Shown here in pieces: positions 61,992 through 64,000 of a DNA stretch of 64,000 nucleotides. The stretch lies in NCBI RefSeq assembly GCF_022844445.1, contig NZ_JALHLS010000011.1:61105-125104 (forward strand). Direction: 5' to 3'. This DNA comes from Hyphomonas sp. (GTDB lineage: Bacteria; Pseudomonadota; Alphaproteobacteria; Caulobacterales; Hyphomonadaceae). Position 1 is the stretch's first letter. Every line of letters starts with the position of its first letter. The notes beneath the pieces were generated by a model, which was given only the letters and a program-made list of their open reading frames with translations, was not told the DNA's origin and searched no databases. The position numbers and the translations under genes are program-made.

Positions 61992-64000
61992 AGAACAATA
62001 ATCAGCAATTGGATCCCGGCACTCCCGTCACCCATCCGCGGCATGGAAGCGGTCGCGTAGTGGTGGATATTGGGCCAACGGTTATCGTTCGATTTGGAGC
62101 AGCGGTCCAACAAGTTCTTGCCGACGAAATCATCGAGGTTCCGTCACTTCATTCAGCGCTTCGAAATGGCTCTCTCAGCGACCCTGCCGATGCAGTCATT
62201 CGAGCGCAGGCACTCGCCATTAGGTCGGTCAATGATCAGTGGGGGGTATTCTCGCGGTCACGCGTGCAGTTGCTGCCTCACCAATTGTGGGTTTGCCGGA
62301 AGGTAAACCAAGAATGGCCCTTCCGATGGCTGGTCGCAGACGACGTGGGGCTTGGCAAGACGATTGAGTGCGGTCTGGTTCTCATGCCATTGATCGCCTC
62401 CGGGCGAGTGCGTCGGGTGTTGATACTTGCCCCAGCGAAGCTCGTTCCCCAGTGGCAGTTCCGCCTCAAGGACATGTTTGATATCCGGCTCCAACGCTAC
62501 GTGACGGAGGCAGACACTCAGCGTGGAGACTTCTGGGCTACTGCCTCAATGGTCGTCGCATCCTTCCACACGCTGAGGGACGATCGTCGCGGCGCTCGCC
62601 AAAGACTCCTCGACGCCGACCCGTGGGATTTGGTCATTGTCGATGAGGCTCATCACCTAGGCGTGGACGAACGAGCCGGTGAGACCCTGGCTTATAGCCT
62701 CGTCTCAGACCTCGAGGAGCGGAGCAAGATCAACTCCCTGCTTTTCTTCACGGGAACTCCGCATCGAGGAAAGGACTACGGTTTTTTTGGCCTGATGCAT
62801 CTTGTGCGGCCCGACCTTTTCGATCCGGATGGCGACAAGATTGAGCAGCTCTCTCAGCTGCCGAAGGTGATGATCCGAAACAACAAGGCGACCGTCACTG
62901 ACCTTCAGGGCCAGCGGCTTTTCAAGCCAGTTAGGGTCTACAGTCGCGAGTACGAATACAGCACCGAAGAGACGCTCTTCTATAGGACGCTTAGCGAGTT
63001 CATCCTGGACGGTCGCGCGTATGCCGGAAAGCTTGACGGTCGTGCGCAGACCGCTCGAATGCTTGTGCTCGTCACCCTCCAGAAGTTGGCTGCCAGCTCG
63101 ATTGCGGCTATCCGAAACGCCCTTCGTAGACGTCGAGTAATGCTGACGGACGCCGTCAGCCGTTCAAATGGCGACGCGTCGATTGCCCTACCTGACGAAG
63201 AACAGGTGACGTTCGACGACTTGGCCGAGGCAGAGGAGGCCCTTCCCAGTTCTGCAGCAGTCATGCTGATGGAAGATGAGATACAGCGTCTTGATGAGCT
63301 GGTCGCCCTGAGCGAGGGGATCGCCAACGAAACGAAGATCGAGCGACTGCTTGAGATGATTCGCGAGGATTTTGCCGCGGAAGAACCAGTCCTACTTTTT
63401 ACGGAGTACAAAGCGACCCAAGCATTAGTCGTGAACGCTCTCCATCGGCAGTTTGGTTTTGGTTCGGCAACTTTCATCAACGGTGACGAGCGGCTTGATG
63501 GGCTACAGCAGGCGTCGGGGGTGACCAAGACGATCAGTCAGCCGCGTGAGCATGCCGCGGACGCATTCAATGCGGGCAAGGTGCGCTTTCTTGTGTCTAC
63601 GGAAGCCGGCGGGGAAGGCATCGACCTTCAAGAACGCTGTGCCGTGCTGGTCCACGTGGATATGCCTTGGAACCCCATGCGCCTTCACCAGCGGGTTGGA
63701 CGCTTGTCTCGCTATGGCCAGAAGCGCCCGGTTTCCGTCTACATTCTGCGGAATCCCCAAACGGTTGAGGCTCGTATCTGGGATCTTTTGAACGAGAAGC
63801 TTGAGCGTATTCAGCTGGCGCTTTCCTCGGTGATGGAGGAGCAAGAGGACATCTCTCAGCTGGTCATCGGGATGGCCGGGAATTCGCTTTTCAACGAACT
63901 GTTCTCAGGGGGGCAGGGACTCTCCAACGAGCGCCTAGGGGGATGGTTTGATCAAGCGACAGCAACACTCGGTGGGCGCGACGTCGTCGAGACGGTTCGC
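61988..64000 (+). CDS. SNF2-type helicase with N-terminal Tudor/CarD-like domain (3' truncated)
   Basis: At least 671 codons run off the window, so the gene is partial and its stop is not seen. The N-terminus has GTPVTHPRHGSGRVVVDIG and a VRFGAAVQQVLADE strand, like a Tudor or CarD-type beta-barrel that contacts DNA or RNA polymerase. The helicase core has VADDVGLGKTIECGLVL (about 117), LVIVDEAHHLG (about 216), LLFFTGTPHRGKDYG, VSTEAGGEGIDLQERC and HQRVGRLSRYGQKRPV (about 568). It resembles SNF2 helicases of DISARM-type and other anti-phage systems, but the partner is a sacsin-like protein instead of a methylase. Confidence 0.9.
   Translation, partial: MKNNNQQLDPGTPVTHPRHGSGRVVVDIGPTVIVRFGAAVQQVLADEIIEVPSLHSALRNGSLSDPADAVIRAQALAIRSVNDQWGVFSRSRVQLLPHQLWVCRKVNQEWPFRWLVADDVGLGKTIECGLVLMPLIASGRVRRVLILAPAKLVPQWQFRLKDMFDIRLQRYVTEADTQRGDFWATASMVVASFHTLRDDRRGARQRLLDADPWDLVIVDEAHHLGVDERAGETLAYSLVSDLEERSKINSLLFFTGTPHRGKDYGFFGLMHLVRPDLFDPDGDKIEQLSQLPKVMIRNNKATVTDLQGQRLFKPVRVYSREYEYSTEETLFYRTLSEFILDGRAYAGKLDGRAQTARMLVLVTLQKLAASSIAAIRNALRRRRVMLTDAVSRSNGDASIALPDEEQVTFDDLAEAEEALPSSAAVMLMEDEIQRLDELVALSEGIANETKIERLLEMIREDFAAEEPVLLFTEYKATQALVVNALHRQFGFGSATFINGDERLDGLQQASGVTKTISQPREHAADAFNAGKVRFLVSTEAGGEGIDLQERCAVLVHVDMPWNPMRLHQRVGRLSRYGQKRPVSVYILRNPQTVEARIWDLLNEKLERIQLALSSVMEEQEDISQLVIGMAGNSLFNELFSGGQGLSNERLGGWFDQATATLGGRDVVETVR

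Overview
The window looks like a chromosomal accessory region of a high-GC alphaproteobacterium, most likely from the Rhizobiales. The evidence is the GC-rich coding sequence, the phage protein families, and codon use with frequent ATGA/GTGA start-stop overlaps. It has two halves: a lambda-like siphoprophage (1 to about 29450) and a dense accessory/defence island (about 29450 to 64000). No rRNA, tRNA, insertion sequence or CRISPR array was recognised.

Prophage. From left to right it carries an early/replication block: an AAA+ helicase-like ATPase cut by the window edge, a RuvC-like resolvase, small phage proteins, and a ParB-domain/DNA methyltransferase fusion. Next come two small minus-strand genes. 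The late operon follows: small and large terminase, gpW-like connector, portal, ClpP-type protease, gpD decoration protein and gpE major capsid. It continues with a collagen-like fibre protein, tail completion genes, tail tube, a tail-assembly chaperone with a -1 frameshift extension, the tape measure, distal tail and fibre genes, and a lysis cassette (possible holin, GH24 lysozyme, nested Rz/Rz1 spanins). A minus-strand NTF2-like gene interrupts the tail block. Two repeat arrays (1283-1503 and 3851-3933) mark the early region. No integrase or repressor for this phage is visible, so its left end lies outside the window.

Island. A six-gene minus-strand operon (40168 to 29448) encodes a ribbon-helix-helix protein, a DUF499 ATPase, a DUF3780 protein, a DUF1156 DNA methylase, a PLD-SNF2 helicase and a GIY-YIG/DUF4357 nuclease. 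This matches the helicase-methylase-ATPase (Hma-type) anti-phage gene set with extra components. Its last gene shares a TTAA stop with the phage o-spanin. A truncated tyrosine-integrase N-terminus (40268-40393) sits just upstream of the operon. Then comes an XRE regulator, apparently leaderless with an operator palindrome over its -10 box, and a conserved partner of unknown function. A SLOG-like DUF2493 protein, a possible sliding-clamp-like protein, a PLD-like protein and an unknown protein follow.

A minus-strand operon (48413 to 45878) carries a DUF3293 protein, S-adenosylmethionine synthase and three small unknown proteins. It is headed by a strongly structured RNA leader that looks like an undescribed riboswitch or attenuator. 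After this come an HD-domain hydrolase, a HEPN-like protein and a RecD-like helicase with a C-terminal nuclease-like domain.

The last block is the best candidate for a poorly described defence system. It has a small RHH regulator, a possible coupled 45-aa ORF, a 2508-aa protein with two sacsin-like GHKL ATPase modules, and a Tudor/CarD-like SNF2 helicase whose gene runs off the right edge. The divergent RecD-like helicase-nuclease shares the promoter region.
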